Assembly: GCF_000620045.1 (NCBI RefSeq)
Contig: NZ_KK211059.1
Span: 51,410 to 115,409 of the forward strand
From: Halomonas halodenitrificans DSM 735
GTDB taxonomy: Bacteria > Pseudomonadota > Gammaproteobacteria > Pseudomonadales > Halomonadaceae
Length of the DNA stretch: 64,000 bases
Direction: 5' to 3'
The translations under genes and the position numbers were made by a program. The first letter of the stretch is position 1; each line of letters starts with the position of its first letter. A model generated the notes under the pieces. The model worked only from the letters and a program-made list of their open reading frames with translations. It was not told the DNA's origin and ran no database searches. Below are positions 16,860 through 25,600 of the stretch, in pieces.

Positions 16860-17953
16860 CAGCCGCTGGCCTCCGGGGTGTCACGATCCGCGCGCAGCAG
16901 CTCGGGGACGCTGGTGGATTCGTCGAGGATGCCCAGCAGTCGGGTGGGCTGGCCGTCGCGTACTCGCTCGGTGCCGTGGGCCACCACCAGCTGGCCTTCG
17001 CGGAGACCGTCGAGTATCTCCACTTCCCCCCTGCGGCGGGCGCCGAGGGTGATTTCGCGGCGCGTCACCCGGTGCTCGTCGTCCGGGGCCAGGGTCAGCA
17101 CGAACTGACGGCGTCCCTCGGGGATCAGCGCCGATTCGGGAATCACCAGGGCCTGGCGGGCTTCGCGCTGCACTACCACATTCATCAGCATGCCGGGGCG
17201 CAGGAGGCCCTCGGGGTTGTCGATCAGGGCACGCACGGTGAGGCTGCGGCTGACCGGGTCGACCCGGCTGGCGATGCTGTCGATCTCGCCGTGGAAGACG
17301 GTATCGCGATAGGCGGCACTGGTGGCACTGAGCGTCAGCCCCGGGGCTATCTCGCCCAGGGCCCGCTCCGGCAGGGTGAAGTCGAGCTTCATCACATCGA
17401 GCTTGTCCAGCGTGACAAGCTCGGTGCCCGGCGTCACCAGGGTACCCACGCTGACGTTGCGAAAGCCGACACGGCCGGCGAAGGGCGCCCGCAGGCGATA
17501 GTCGTCGAGGCGTGCCTCCAGGGCCTGGATATCGGCCTCCACCTGGCGCAGTCGCGACTGGGCGTCTTCCAGGTCTCCCCGCGGCGCCAGGTTCCGACGC
17601 TGCAGCTGGCCCAGGCGATTGACGGCGTTGCGGCGCTCCTCCCTCAGGGCCTGGGCGGCACGCAGGTTGGCCTGGGCCTCGTCATCGGCCAGCCGTACCA
17701 GCAGCTGGCCCGACTCGACGCGATCGCCGTCGCGGAAGTTCAGCTCCGCCACGGTATCGGTGACCGTCGCGGAAAGCGTGACACTCTCGTCGGCGCGCAG
17801 GGTCCCCAGCGACGCCAGTGGATCGGACCAGGAGACCCGGCGGGCCTCGGCGGCGATTACCGCCGTGGGCTGCTGGGCGTGTAGCGGTGTGGTCACCGCC
17901 AGTAGCAGACCCATCAGCAGGGGCAGTGAACGTAACAGGGTGCGTGGCGGCAT
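16859..17953 (-). CDS. RND efflux membrane fusion protein (periplasmic adaptor)
   Basis: The 364-residue adaptor has an N-terminal signal sequence (LLRSLPLLMGLLLAVTTPLHA), a lipoyl half-motif SLGTLRADESVTLSATVTD, a coiled-coil hairpin around residues 95-145 and the second lipoyl half YRLRAPFAGRVGFRNVSVG, followed by beta-barrel domains. It links the RND pump to an outer-membrane channel. The start at 17953 precedes the signal sequence but its ribosome site is weak, so the true start is uncertain by a few codons. A TGTACAAA palindrome lies about 140 bases upstream. Confidence 0.92.
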   Translation of the reverse strand: MPPRTLLRSLPLLMGLLLAVTTPLHAQQPTAVIAAEARRVSWSDPLASLGTLRADESVTLSATVTDTVAELNFRDGDRVESGQLLVRLADDEAQANLRAAQALREERRNAVNRLGQLQRRNLAPRGDLEDAQSRLRQVEADIQALEARLDDYRLRAPFAGRVGFRNVSVGTLVTPGTELVTLDKLDVMKLDFTLPERALGEIAPGLTLSATSAAYRDTVFHGEIDSIASRVDPVSRSLTVRALIDNPEGLLRPGMLMNVVVQREARQALVIPESALIPEGRRQFVLTLAPDDEHRVTRREITLGARRRGEVEILDGLREGQLVVAHGTERVRDGQPTRLLGILDESTSVPELLRADRDTPEASG

Positions 17954-18088
17954 AGGAGCAGTCTTGTCGTGAAGCGAAGTTGTCGTGAAACGCAGTGTGA
18001 GCGGCAGGGACGTCGTACAGCGTAACCGGATGCAGCCGCCGGAGTGTGACAATATTTCACAACCCGTCGAGGGCCCATGAGGGTTAAT

Positions 18089-18105
18089 TGTACAAAGTTT
18101 GTACA
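18089..18105. promoter_or_regulatory. TGTACAAA-G-TTTGTACA operator candidate
   Basis: A perfect inverted repeat with 8-bp arms around one central base stands out in a divergent gap between the efflux pair and the HI0933-type gene. The form is typical of dimeric repressors such as TetR or MarR types. No such repressor gene is next to it. Confidence 0.65.
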
Positions 18106-18195
18106 TGTGAGGCTAGCCTCGGCGCCTGGCAGCGCGGCTGCTAGAATGCGCGCCTCGCCGTTGGCGGTACGCGATATAGCCGGGAGGGCTCAAGG

Positions 18196-19371
18196 GTGAC
18201 ATACGACGTGATAGTGATCGGCGCCGGCGCCGCGGGGCTGATGTGTGCCCTGAATGCCGGCTACGCGGGGCGACGGGTGCTGGTCCTCGACCATGCCAAC
18301 AAGGCCGGCAAGAAGATCCTGATGTCCGGTGGTGGGCGCTGTAACTTCACCAACCTCAACTCCACGCCGGCCAACTTCTTTTCGGGCAATCCCCATTTCT
18401 GCATCTCGGCCCTCAAGCGTTATCGGCCCGAGCACTTTGTGGAGCTGGTGGAGCGCCATGGCGTCGAGTACGTGGAGAAGGCCCCGGGGCAGCTGTTCTG
18501 TGCCGACTCCGCCAAGGAAGTCCTGCGCGTGCTGCTGACCGAGTGCGACTGGGCGGGCGTGGATATCCGCCTGAAGACCCGTATCGACGCGGTGGAGCGG
18601 CGCGGGGAGGGCATGCGTCTGACCACCTCGACCGGCGTGATCGACGGTGGGGCCCTGGTCGTGGCCTGCGGGGGCCTCTCGATTCCCACCATGGGGGCCA
18701 GCGGCTTCGGCTACGAGATCGCCCGCCAGTTCGGGCTGACGGTGACCGATACGCGTCCGGCGCTGGTACCCTTCACCCTGACCTCACAATGGAAGGCGCG
18801 GGCCGAAGCGCTGGCCGGGGTCAGCTGCGAGGTGGAGGCCAGCTGCCGCGAGGGGCGCTACCGTGAGCCCATGCTGTTTACCCACCGCGGCCTGTCGGGC
18901 CCGGCCATGCTGCAGGCCTCGAGCTACTGGCAGCCCGGCGACGAGATCGCCATCGACCTGCTACCCGGCGAGGATGCCTTCGCGTCGTTATGTGCGGCGC
19001 GGCGGGACACGCCGAAGCGCCGCCTCTCTACCTGGCTGGGCGAGCGTCTGCCCAGGCGGCTGGCACAGGCGCTGGTGGAATGGCAGGGCGATGATGGCGT
19101 GCTGGCCGAATGCGGCAACGCGCGTCTGCAAAGCTGGGGCGAGGCGCTTAATCGCTGGCGGCTGAAGCCCGCCGGCACCGAAGGCTGGCGTACCGCCGAG
19201 GTGACCCTGGGTGGCGTGGATACCGGGGCGGTATCCTCTCGTGACTTCGCCGTCACGGGGCTGCCGCAGCTACGCTTTATCGGCGAGGTGCTGGATGTGA
19301 CCGGGGAGCTGGGCGGCCACAACTTCCAGTGGGCCTGGGCCAGCGGCGTGGCCTGTGGGCAGAGCCTTTAA
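18196..19371 (+). CDS. HI0933-family FAD/NAD(P)-binding flavoprotein (YhiN/BaiN-like)
   Basis: The 391-residue protein has an N-terminal dinucleotide fold (VIVIGAGAAGLMCALNAGYAG, residues 5-25), the family signature MSGGGRCNFTN, the motif VVACGGLSIPTMGASGFGYEIARQ split over two strands and a C-terminal GELGGHNFQWAWASG that closes the FAD site. This is the HI0933/YhiN family. Some relatives reduce bile-acid-like enones, but the role in proteobacteria is not settled. It starts with GTG, preceded by GGGAGGG. The stop codon falls in the first unit of a tandem repeat. Confidence 0.9.
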   Translation: MTYDVIVIGAGAAGLMCALNAGYAGRRVLVLDHANKAGKKILMSGGGRCNFTNLNSTPANFFSGNPHFCISALKRYRPEHFVELVERHGVEYVEKAPGQLFCADSAKEVLRVLLTECDWAGVDIRLKTRIDAVERRGEGMRLTTSTGVIDGGALVVACGGLSIPTMGASGFGYEIARQFGLTVTDTRPALVPFTLTSQWKARAEALAGVSCEVEASCREGRYREPMLFTHRGLSGPAMLQASSYWQPGDEIAIDLLPGEDAFASLCAARRDTPKRRLSTWLGERLPRRLAQALVEWQGDDGVLAECGNARLQSWGEALNRWRLKPAGTEGWRTAEVTLGGVDTGAVSSRDFAVTGLPQLRFIGEVLDVTGELGGHNFQWAWASGVACGQSL

Positions 19372-19419
19372 GCACGAGCCTTTAAGCACGAGTCTTTAAG
19401 TACGAGTCTTTAAGTACAT
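19364..19419 (+). repeat. Four tandem 14-bp repeats between flavoprotein and RNase genes
   Basis: The unit GCCTTTAAGCACGA is repeated four times; the last two copies carry T substitutions. The first copy contains the TAA stop codon of the flavoprotein gene, and TAA recurs in every copy. Confidence 0.88.
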
Positions 19420-19431
19420 GGGATCCCGACG

Positions 19432-19812
19432 ATGATGAAAAGAGTGTTGCTGGTAGCGCTGTTGGCCCTGGCGGGGCTTACCTGGTTCGAGGAGCAGTCG
19501 GAGCGGCCTGGAGAGGCCGGGCCGCCCGCCGTGGAGCAGCGTCTGCCGGGGCAGGCGCAGATCGATGCCACCCTACGCCTGATCGAGCGCGATGGGGCCT
19601 TCCCCCATTCACAGGACGGCACGACCTTCTTCAATCGCGAAGGCCGGCTGCCCCAGCAACCCCGCGGCTACTATCGCGAATATACCGTGGAGACGCCGGG
19701 GCTCTCCCATCGCGGGCCCCGGCGCATCGTGACCGGGGGAAAGCCGCCCGAGGTCTTCTACTACACCGCGGATCATTACGACTCCTTTCGGATACTGGAG
19801 GATCGTCGATGA
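19432..19812 (+). CDS. Secreted barnase-like guanyl-specific ribonuclease
   Basis: The 126-residue protein starts with a short signal anchor (VLLVALLALAGLTWF) and carries a microbial RNase domain. The three barnase catalytic positions match: Glu83 in YREYTVE, Arg98 in PRRIV and His115 in ADHYDSF. ATGATG gives two possible starts one codon apart. The stop overlaps the next gene by ATGA, and that gene encodes a barstar-like inhibitor, so enzyme and inhibitor are made together. RNA scavenging in the periplasm or medium is the simplest role; a toxic role is possible. Confidence 0.88.
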   Translation: MMKRVLLVALLALAGLTWFEEQSERPGEAGPPAVEQRLPGQAQIDATLRLIERDGAFPHSQDGTTFFNREGRLPQQPRGYYREYTVETPGLSHRGPRRIVTGGKPPEVFYYTADHYDSFRILEDRR

Positions 19813-20336
19813 AGCCGCCTGTCTCGAAACATGCGACCTCCTCGAGAGGTGTGCCCTCCTGGAGAGCGGCCCTGGCTCGCCATGTGAGCGATCCGGCCCA
19901 TGCCGGCGTCTATCGCCTGGAGGCACCCCGGCTCGCGGCCCTGTGTGATATACCGCATGGGGCAGTGGGCGATGCCTCGGGCGTCGACTGGCACTGCCTG
20001 GCCGCCGCGCCGCGCTGGAATCGCGAGGCGCTGCTCGATGGTCTGGCGGCGAGCCTCGCCTTCCCCGATTATTTCGGGCGTAACTGGGACGCCGCCTGGG
20101 ACTGCCTGACCGAGCTCGCCTGGGCGCCGGGCAGGCCGCGGGTGATGGCGGTGCCGGCGGCGCCCATGGAAGTGGGCGCCATGGCGACGTTCGTGGAACT
20201 GATGGCGGATGCCGCCGAGCACTGGGTGGCCCGGGGGCAGATACTGGTCACGCTGATTGGCTGGAACGATGAGGCGTCGGCCGGATTGCCGGCGCTGCCC
20301 GACCTCCCGCCTCAGGCGATGGATGGGTCGGCGTGA
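19809..20336 (+). CDS. Barstar-family ribonuclease inhibitor
   Basis: The 175-residue protein has no signal peptide and so stays in the cytoplasm, as expected for an inhibitor that protects the producing cell. The barstar core FPDYFGRNWDAAWDCLTEL lies near residues 77-95 (compare the YYGENLDALWDCLTG segment of barstar). It has N- and C-terminal extensions compared with the 90-residue barstar. It is translationally coupled by ATGA to the RNase gene. Confidence 0.88.
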   Translation: MKPPVSKHATSSRGVPSWRAALARHVSDPAHAGVYRLEAPRLAALCDIPHGAVGDASGVDWHCLAAAPRWNREALLDGLAASLAFPDYFGRNWDAAWDCLTELAWAPGRPRVMAVPAAPMEVGAMATFVELMADAAEHWVARGQILVTLIGWNDEASAGLPALPDLPPQAMDGSA

Positions 20337-20344
20337 TGAGGGCC

Positions 20345-20638
20345 TTAGCGTAGCAGGCGGCGCACCCGGTTGATCGCCAGGGCGCCGGTTGTTGCGCGAC
20401 GGCCGTAGTGAAGCAGGCGGCCGCGGTGCTTGCTTAGCCTCAGCACCAATAGCCCCCCCAGAGCGTAGAGGGGCGTCTTGAAGCGCATCAGCCTGTGCCA
20501 CCCGCTGTCGAGCGGTTGAGTGGCGGTCTGCCAGCGGCTGGCCTCGACCAGAATATCCACGCGTTGCTGTTCGATGCGCTCTTCCAGGGCGGCCTTCTCG
20601 TCCGACCGACTGGCATACGCGCCGTGTTTAGCCGCCAT
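20345..20638 (-). CDS. YqjK-like protein
   Basis: The 97-residue basic protein has an N-terminal helical part (DEKAALEERIEQQRVDILVEASRWQ) and one hydrophobic stretch (LYALGGLLVLRLS), followed by a basic tail. It is the third gene of a yqjD-yqjE-yqjK type run and overlaps the yqjE-like gene by 11 bases. The start at 20638 gives the short family-like form; the longer frame is antisense-like and Cys-rich and was not used. Function unknown; probably membrane associated. Confidence 0.7.
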   Translation of the reverse strand: MAAKHGAYASRSDEKAALEERIEQQRVDILVEASRWQTATQPLDSGWHRLMRFKTPLYALGGLLVLRLSKHRGRLLHYGRRATTGALAINRVRRLLR

Positions 20639-21041
20639 GCCGGGTCTCCTCGTGCCGGCGTTCGTGCTCCAGCAGTTCGCGGTCGGTGGCAAGATGCTTG
20701 AGGGTGCTGGCCAGCAGGGTGCGCCGCCGTGCCAGCTGCATGACGCGCAGGCAGAGCAGCAGGCCGCTGCCCAGCAGGACACCCGCGCTGACGGCGATGG
20801 CGGTCAAGCGGTAGCTGTCCCAGAAAAACACGATCACCAGGGTGGTGAGCACCGCGATGCCGAGCAGCAACAGGATCATTGCCAGCCCGGCAAGCAGCAG
20901 CATGCCCACCAGGCGGGCACGCTCCTCCTCGAGTTCCAGCACGGCGAGACGCAGGCGCGTTTCTCCGGTGGCCAGCAGGCTACCCAGCAGGCGCCTGCCG
21001 GCGGTGAATACCCGCTGAGCCGGTCCCTGGCTGGATGCCAT
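20628..21041 (-). CDS. yqjE: YqjE-like phage-holin-family membrane protein
   Basis: The 137-residue protein has an amphipathic start (RVFTAGRRLLGSLLATGETRLRLAVLELEEE) and two membrane helices (LVGMLLLAGLAMILLLLGIA and LTAIAVSAGVLLGSGLLLCL), the layout of YqjE. It shares one base with the yqjD-like gene upstream and overlaps the yqjK-like gene downstream. In enterobacteria this operon is linked to stationary phase and ribosome or membrane association through YqjD; the role of YqjE is not known. Confidence 0.85.
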   Translation of the reverse strand: MASSQGPAQRVFTAGRRLLGSLLATGETRLRLAVLELEEERARLVGMLLLAGLAMILLLLGIAVLTTLVIVFFWDSYRLTAIAVSAGVLLGSGLLLCLRVMQLARRRTLLASTLKHLATDRELLEHERRHEETRHGG

Positions 21042-21364
21042 CAGCGCCGTCCGATCAGCATGCCGATCACGACACCCACGCCGGCGCCGATGCCGATGCT
21101 GGTCCAGGGGTTGTCTCGCACGTAGCGGTCACAGGCATCCACCTGATGGTCGAGAGTTTCTCGAGCCTCGCCATAGAAGCGCTCGCCGCGGGATTCGAGG
21201 CGTTCGCGAGTGTCCTTGAGTCGCTTCTCGGCACGCTCACGCAGTTCCTTGATATTGCTGCGTGAATCGTCGGCTGTGGCGTTGACCAGCTCCTCGACGG
21301 TCTGGCTGAGGTGCTGAAGGTCTGCCTTGAGTTGCTCGGTGGATTCGTGGGTACGATTCGCCAT
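21041..21364 (-). CDS. yqjD: ElaB/YqjD/DUF883 family membrane-anchored ribosome-binding protein
   Basis: The 107-residue protein is charged and helical over residues 1-80 and ends in a single membrane helix with a glycine pattern (SIGIGAGVGVVIGMLIGRR). This is the typical DUF883 architecture. E. coli YqjD binds ribosomes and anchors them to the membrane in stationary phase. It is the first gene of the three-gene run, followed directly by the yqjE-like gene. Confidence 0.92.
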   Translation of the reverse strand: MANRTHESTEQLKADLQHLSQTVEELVNATADDSRSNIKELRERAEKRLKDTRERLESRGERFYGEARETLDHQVDACDRYVRDNPWTSIGIGAGVGVVIGMLIGRR

Positions 21365-21451
21365 TTGAGTCTTCCTGTGACGGTGGGTGACACGGCTAGC
21401 ATAGCAGCCGGGGCACGGCTTGGCAGCGCCCCGGCCCGCGGCCGGCTGCGA

Positions 21452-22513
21452 CTAGCGCAGCAGGCCGCTGTTGGGTGAAAACAACGGGTTGAGGCTGAAG
21501 CCCAGGCTGAGGCGCTGGGTCGTATGATCGTAGTCGATCAGGCTCTCGCCGTAGCCGTGATAGTACTGTACATGGGCGCGAACCTTGCTGTCGAAGAGCG
21601 GCCAGGAGTAGTCGAACTGCCCGCCCATATGCCCGGCCCCGGGATTGCCGCGCAGCATCAGGCTGAGCTCACTGTTGCCGAAGCGTCGCGCGACGGTGAC
21701 GTCGCCGTAGCCCATATAGCGCTCGATATCGGGGTTGTCGTCATCGCCGGTGGTTTCCGGCAGGCGGTAGTGGGGGGCCAGGCTGAGCGCCCAGTCGCCA
21801 CGCTGGAAGATGGTCTCCAGATAGAGGCGGTTCCAGCTGCGCGACAGTTCATTGGAACGGCCGTTGGACTGATGGTTGATGGCGATGCGGTTGCGTATAT
21901 TGGCCCAGCCGAAGACCTGCCAGTCATTGTCGAGGCTGAGGAATACTTCAGGCTCGTAGTTGGTCTCGCGAAATGGCGAGGAATCGTCGGTGTTGTAGGC
22001 TTGCCACCAGCTGCGTTGGGTATAGGCGAAGTAGAGGTCGCCGGTATCACCGAACAGCCCTTCGGCAATGGCCACCTTGGCGCTGAACTGAAACTTCAGC
22101 TCGTTACGCTCCATGCCGTCCTCGCCGGTCAATTGCGCGTAGGTGGCATGGTTGGGCTTGCGGTTATAGGTGAGCGGAAACAGGTAATTGCGCCGATAGG
22201 CAGTGATGGCATAGGGATTGCGGTTCGAGGCCTTTTCCAGCTCGCGCCGTCCGGCGGCCTCGACCACGGCAACGTCCCCCGGGGCGAGCCTCGGGGCCGG
22301 AGGCCAGGCGAATTCCCTCGCGTTCGGTACGGCCTCGTCCGGCGACTCCTCCAGGGTCTCGAGCCTTGCCTCCACGTCGGCGACCTCGGTGCGCAGCTCG
22401 TCCAGGCGTGCCTGAAGTTCGGCACGACTTTCGGTATCCGTTGCCGCCTGGGCCATGCCGGTGAAGAGCAGAGAGAGTGAAGCTAGGGCAGCGATGCTTA
22501 TCGGCAGACGCAT
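21452..22513 (-). CDS. pldA: Outer-membrane phospholipase A
   Basis: The 353-residue protein has a signal peptide (residues 1-23), then a predicted coiled coil (SRAELQARLDELRTEVADVEARLETLEE), and a 12-strand barrel. The active site is intact in NHQSNGRSNELSRSWNR: His214, Ser216 and Asn228, with the same spacing as in E. coli OMPLA (142, 144, 156). It hydrolyses phospholipids that reach the outer leaflet. The N-terminal coiled coil of about 45 residues is an addition relative to the E. coli protein. The mscK-like gene is divergent upstream. Confidence 0.94.
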   Translation of the reverse strand: MRLPISIAALASLSLLFTGMAQAATDTESRAELQARLDELRTEVADVEARLETLEESPDEAVPNAREFAWPPAPRLAPGDVAVVEAAGRRELEKASNRNPYAITAYRRNYLFPLTYNRKPNHATYAQLTGEDGMERNELKFQFSAKVAIAEGLFGDTGDLYFAYTQRSWWQAYNTDDSSPFRETNYEPEVFLSLDNDWQVFGWANIRNRIAINHQSNGRSNELSRSWNRLYLETIFQRGDWALSLAPHYRLPETTGDDDNPDIERYMGYGDVTVARRFGNSELSLMLRGNPGAGHMGGQFDYSWPLFDSKVRAHVQYYHGYGESLIDYDHTTQRLSLGFSLNPLFSPNSGLLR

Positions 22514-22654
22514 GTCGGGGATCCGGGCAGAAAGGTTGGGACCATCGTTCTACCATGCTCGAGGGGCAAGTCAACCAGGAAGCGTCGTGGCGATTGCCTT
22601 GCCGAGGATGGGCACGGAGAATCGACGGCCAGGATCATATAACGGGAGAGGGGC

Positions 22655-25600
22655 GTGAGCGGACGACCGGACGCGGGTGTCAGGGAAGGCGGGAGGTGTC
22701 TTGCCATATATTGGCTGCTGGGGTTGATGCTCCTGGCCATGACATGGCCGGCCCTGGCTCAGCAGGCGTCGCTGCCCGAGCGCGCCGCCGTGGAGGAGCG
22801 TCTCACCGGCCTTAAAGAGGGGGCGGGGGAGGCGGGGCCCACCGATGAGGAACAGGCCACCATCGAGTTGCTCGGCGCGACGCTTGCCGACCTCGATGCC
22901 CTGGCCAGGGTCGGCGAGCGCCAGGACGCCCTCGAGGAGCGGGTGGACCAGGCGCCCGAGGAGCTGATGCGCCTGGAGCGCGAACTGGAGGATGAGGCCT
23001 CGGCGCCCCGAGACTCCGCCGCCGAGCTGGATAAACTCTCCCTGGATGAACTGGAGGCCCGCCAGCAGCAGACGGTGGTGGCGCTGCAGCGTCTTCAGGA
23101 CCGCCTCGCCGAGGTCAATGCCCAGCTGCTGACGGCCCGGACGCTGCCCGAGCGGGCCCAGCAGGCAATAGCCGAGGCCATGCGCCAGGTAGAGGAGGCG
23201 CGGCGGAAGCTCGACGAGCTGGATGTCAACAAGGTGCCGGCGGATGCCCCCGAACGCTGGCGACACCAGGTGGCGCGCGCCCTTGCCGAGGCGCGACTGC
23301 TTTACCATCAGCGTGAGCTGTCGACCAATACTCGCCTGCGTGAGCTGGACCAGCAGCGCCAGGAACTGCTGACGCAGCAGCAGGCTCGTCAGCAGGCGGA
23401 ACTGGCGCTGTTGCAGAGCGTCATCGAACGCAAGCGCCGCCTGGCGTCCGAGCAGGCGATCGCCGATGCGGTCCGGGATGATCCGTTGCTGGAAGCGGGG
23501 CATCCGGTGCTGGAGAGTGCCCAGGAGGTAAACCGTACCCTCAGCCAGGAGCTGCTGCGTGCCAACGACCGCAGCAGCGTCCTGGTGCGTGAGGGCCTGT
23601 CGGTGCGCAGCATGCTCGACCAGGTGCGCCAGCTCGAGCGTAGCCTCAACGAGCAGATCGAGGCGATCCGTGGTTCGACGCTGCTGGCGCGCATACTTCA
23701 CGAGCAGCGTCGCGCGCTGCCCGAAGTGGAGGCGCGCCGCGACCTGCAGGATGAGATCGCCGATCTGCGTCTGCGCCAGTTCGACCTGGCACGCCAGCGA
23801 GACAAGCTGCGAGAAGGAGAACGACTGGCCGGGCAGCGCCTGGAGGAGGCGGGGGTGACCCGCAACGAAGGGCTGGTCGATTCCTTGCAGCGTCTCTATC
23901 AGTCGCGCCGTGAGCTGGTCGACCGGCTCGAACAGACCTATGGCAACCTGCTCAGCTCGGCCATCGAGCTACAGCTCAATCAGCAGCAGCTGCGTGATAC
24001 CACGCAGGAGCTGCGAGCCACGATCGATGAACAGCTGTTCTGGGTCGCCAATACCCGCCCGCTGGGCCTGGCCTGGCTGCGTCAACTTCCCGCCAACCTT
24101 GCCATGGAGTGGCGCGAAGGCGAATGGCGGCAGGCGTTGCCGGCGACCTGGGGCCTTCCCTCGGTAGGCGCCCTGGTGGGGCTGTTGCCGCTGCTGCTGG
24201 CCCTGGTCCTGGGCTGGAAGCGTCGCCGCATCCAGGCGCGCCTCGTCGGCCTGCATGAACAGATCGGTCATCTGCGCCGGGATACCCAGCTGCATACCCC
24301 GCTGGCCATATACCTCAATGCCCTGATGGCGGCCCCGGGCCCACTGCTGCTGGCGGCGGCCAGTCTGGCGCTGCTGGCCGGGGGTGACGTTACTGCGGGG
24401 GCACTGGGAATGGCAGGGCTGGAGCTCTCCCTGGCATGGGGCGTGGTGGCATGGTCGCGTCGGCTCCTGGTGTCCGATGGCGTGGCCACGACGCATTTTC
24501 ACTGGCCGGCCAGCTATGCCGCCCGCCTGCGCCGGCTGCTGGGCTGGCTGGGGATGGCCCTGGTGCCCGTGCTGGGCATTGCCACCCTGGCCAGGGAGTC
24601 GGACTTCGAACTGAGCAATCGCCCGCTGGCGCTGAGCCTGCTGTTGCTGGGGCTGCTGGTCATGAACGTCAAGATGACGCGGCTGATCCTGGCCCATGTG
24701 CCCTTCTTCGGCCTCAAGCTGTTCCGTCTGGTGCTGGGGCTGGCGATGGCCGGCGTGCCTCTGGTACTGATCGGGCTGGTGGTGGGCGGCTATGAGTATA
24801 CCGCCCTGAGCCTGGTCGGCCGCTTTGTCATCACGCTCTATTTGTTGGGGGTGTGGATCCTGGTGGAGGCAACGGTGGTACGTGGCCTCGCGGTGGCGGC
24901 ACGCCGCCTGGCATTTCGACGCGCGCTGGCGCGCCGCCATGCCGAGGAAATGGAGGGTGCCGAGGGCGGGCCGGAGGTAGTCGAGGAGCCGCCGCTGGAT
25001 ATGGAGCAGATCAACCAGCAGTCGCTGCGCCTCGCCAAGCTGTTCCTGCTGATCGCCTTTGCGTTTCTGTTCTACCTGGTATGGGCGGATCTGTTGACCG
25101 TGCTGGGCTATCTGGAAGAGGTGCGAATCTGGGGCGGCGAAGGGGATGAGCTGGTCACCGATGCCCTGTCGGTGGCCGATATCTTCACCGCACTCTTGAT
25201 CGTGGCGCTGACCATGATGTTGGCGCGCAACCTGCCGGGCCTGCTGGAGGTGAGCCTGCTGTCGCGCCTCGAGCTCAAGCAGGGCAGTGCCTATGCCATC
25301 ACGTCACTGCTTTCCTATACCATCATCGGTACCGGCCTGGTGGCCTCCCTGGGAGCCGTGGGGGTCTCCTGGGACAAGCTGCAGTGGCTGGTGGCGGCGC
25401 TGGGCGTGGGGCTGGGCTTCGGCTTGCAAGAGATCTTCGCCAATTTCATCTCGGGGCTGATCATCCTCTTCGAGCGGCCGGTACGCATCGGCGACACCGT
25501 GACGCTGGGCAGCCTGACCGGCACGGTGAGCCGTATTCGCATTCGCGCCACCACGGTGACCGACTTCGACAACAAGGAGATCATCATCCCCAACAAGACG

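Noticed and set aside
19432-20336. Possible phage or contact-dependent toxin cassette
   Set aside because: No delivery domain, repeat protein or integrase is near. A simple secreted RNase and inhibitor is enough.
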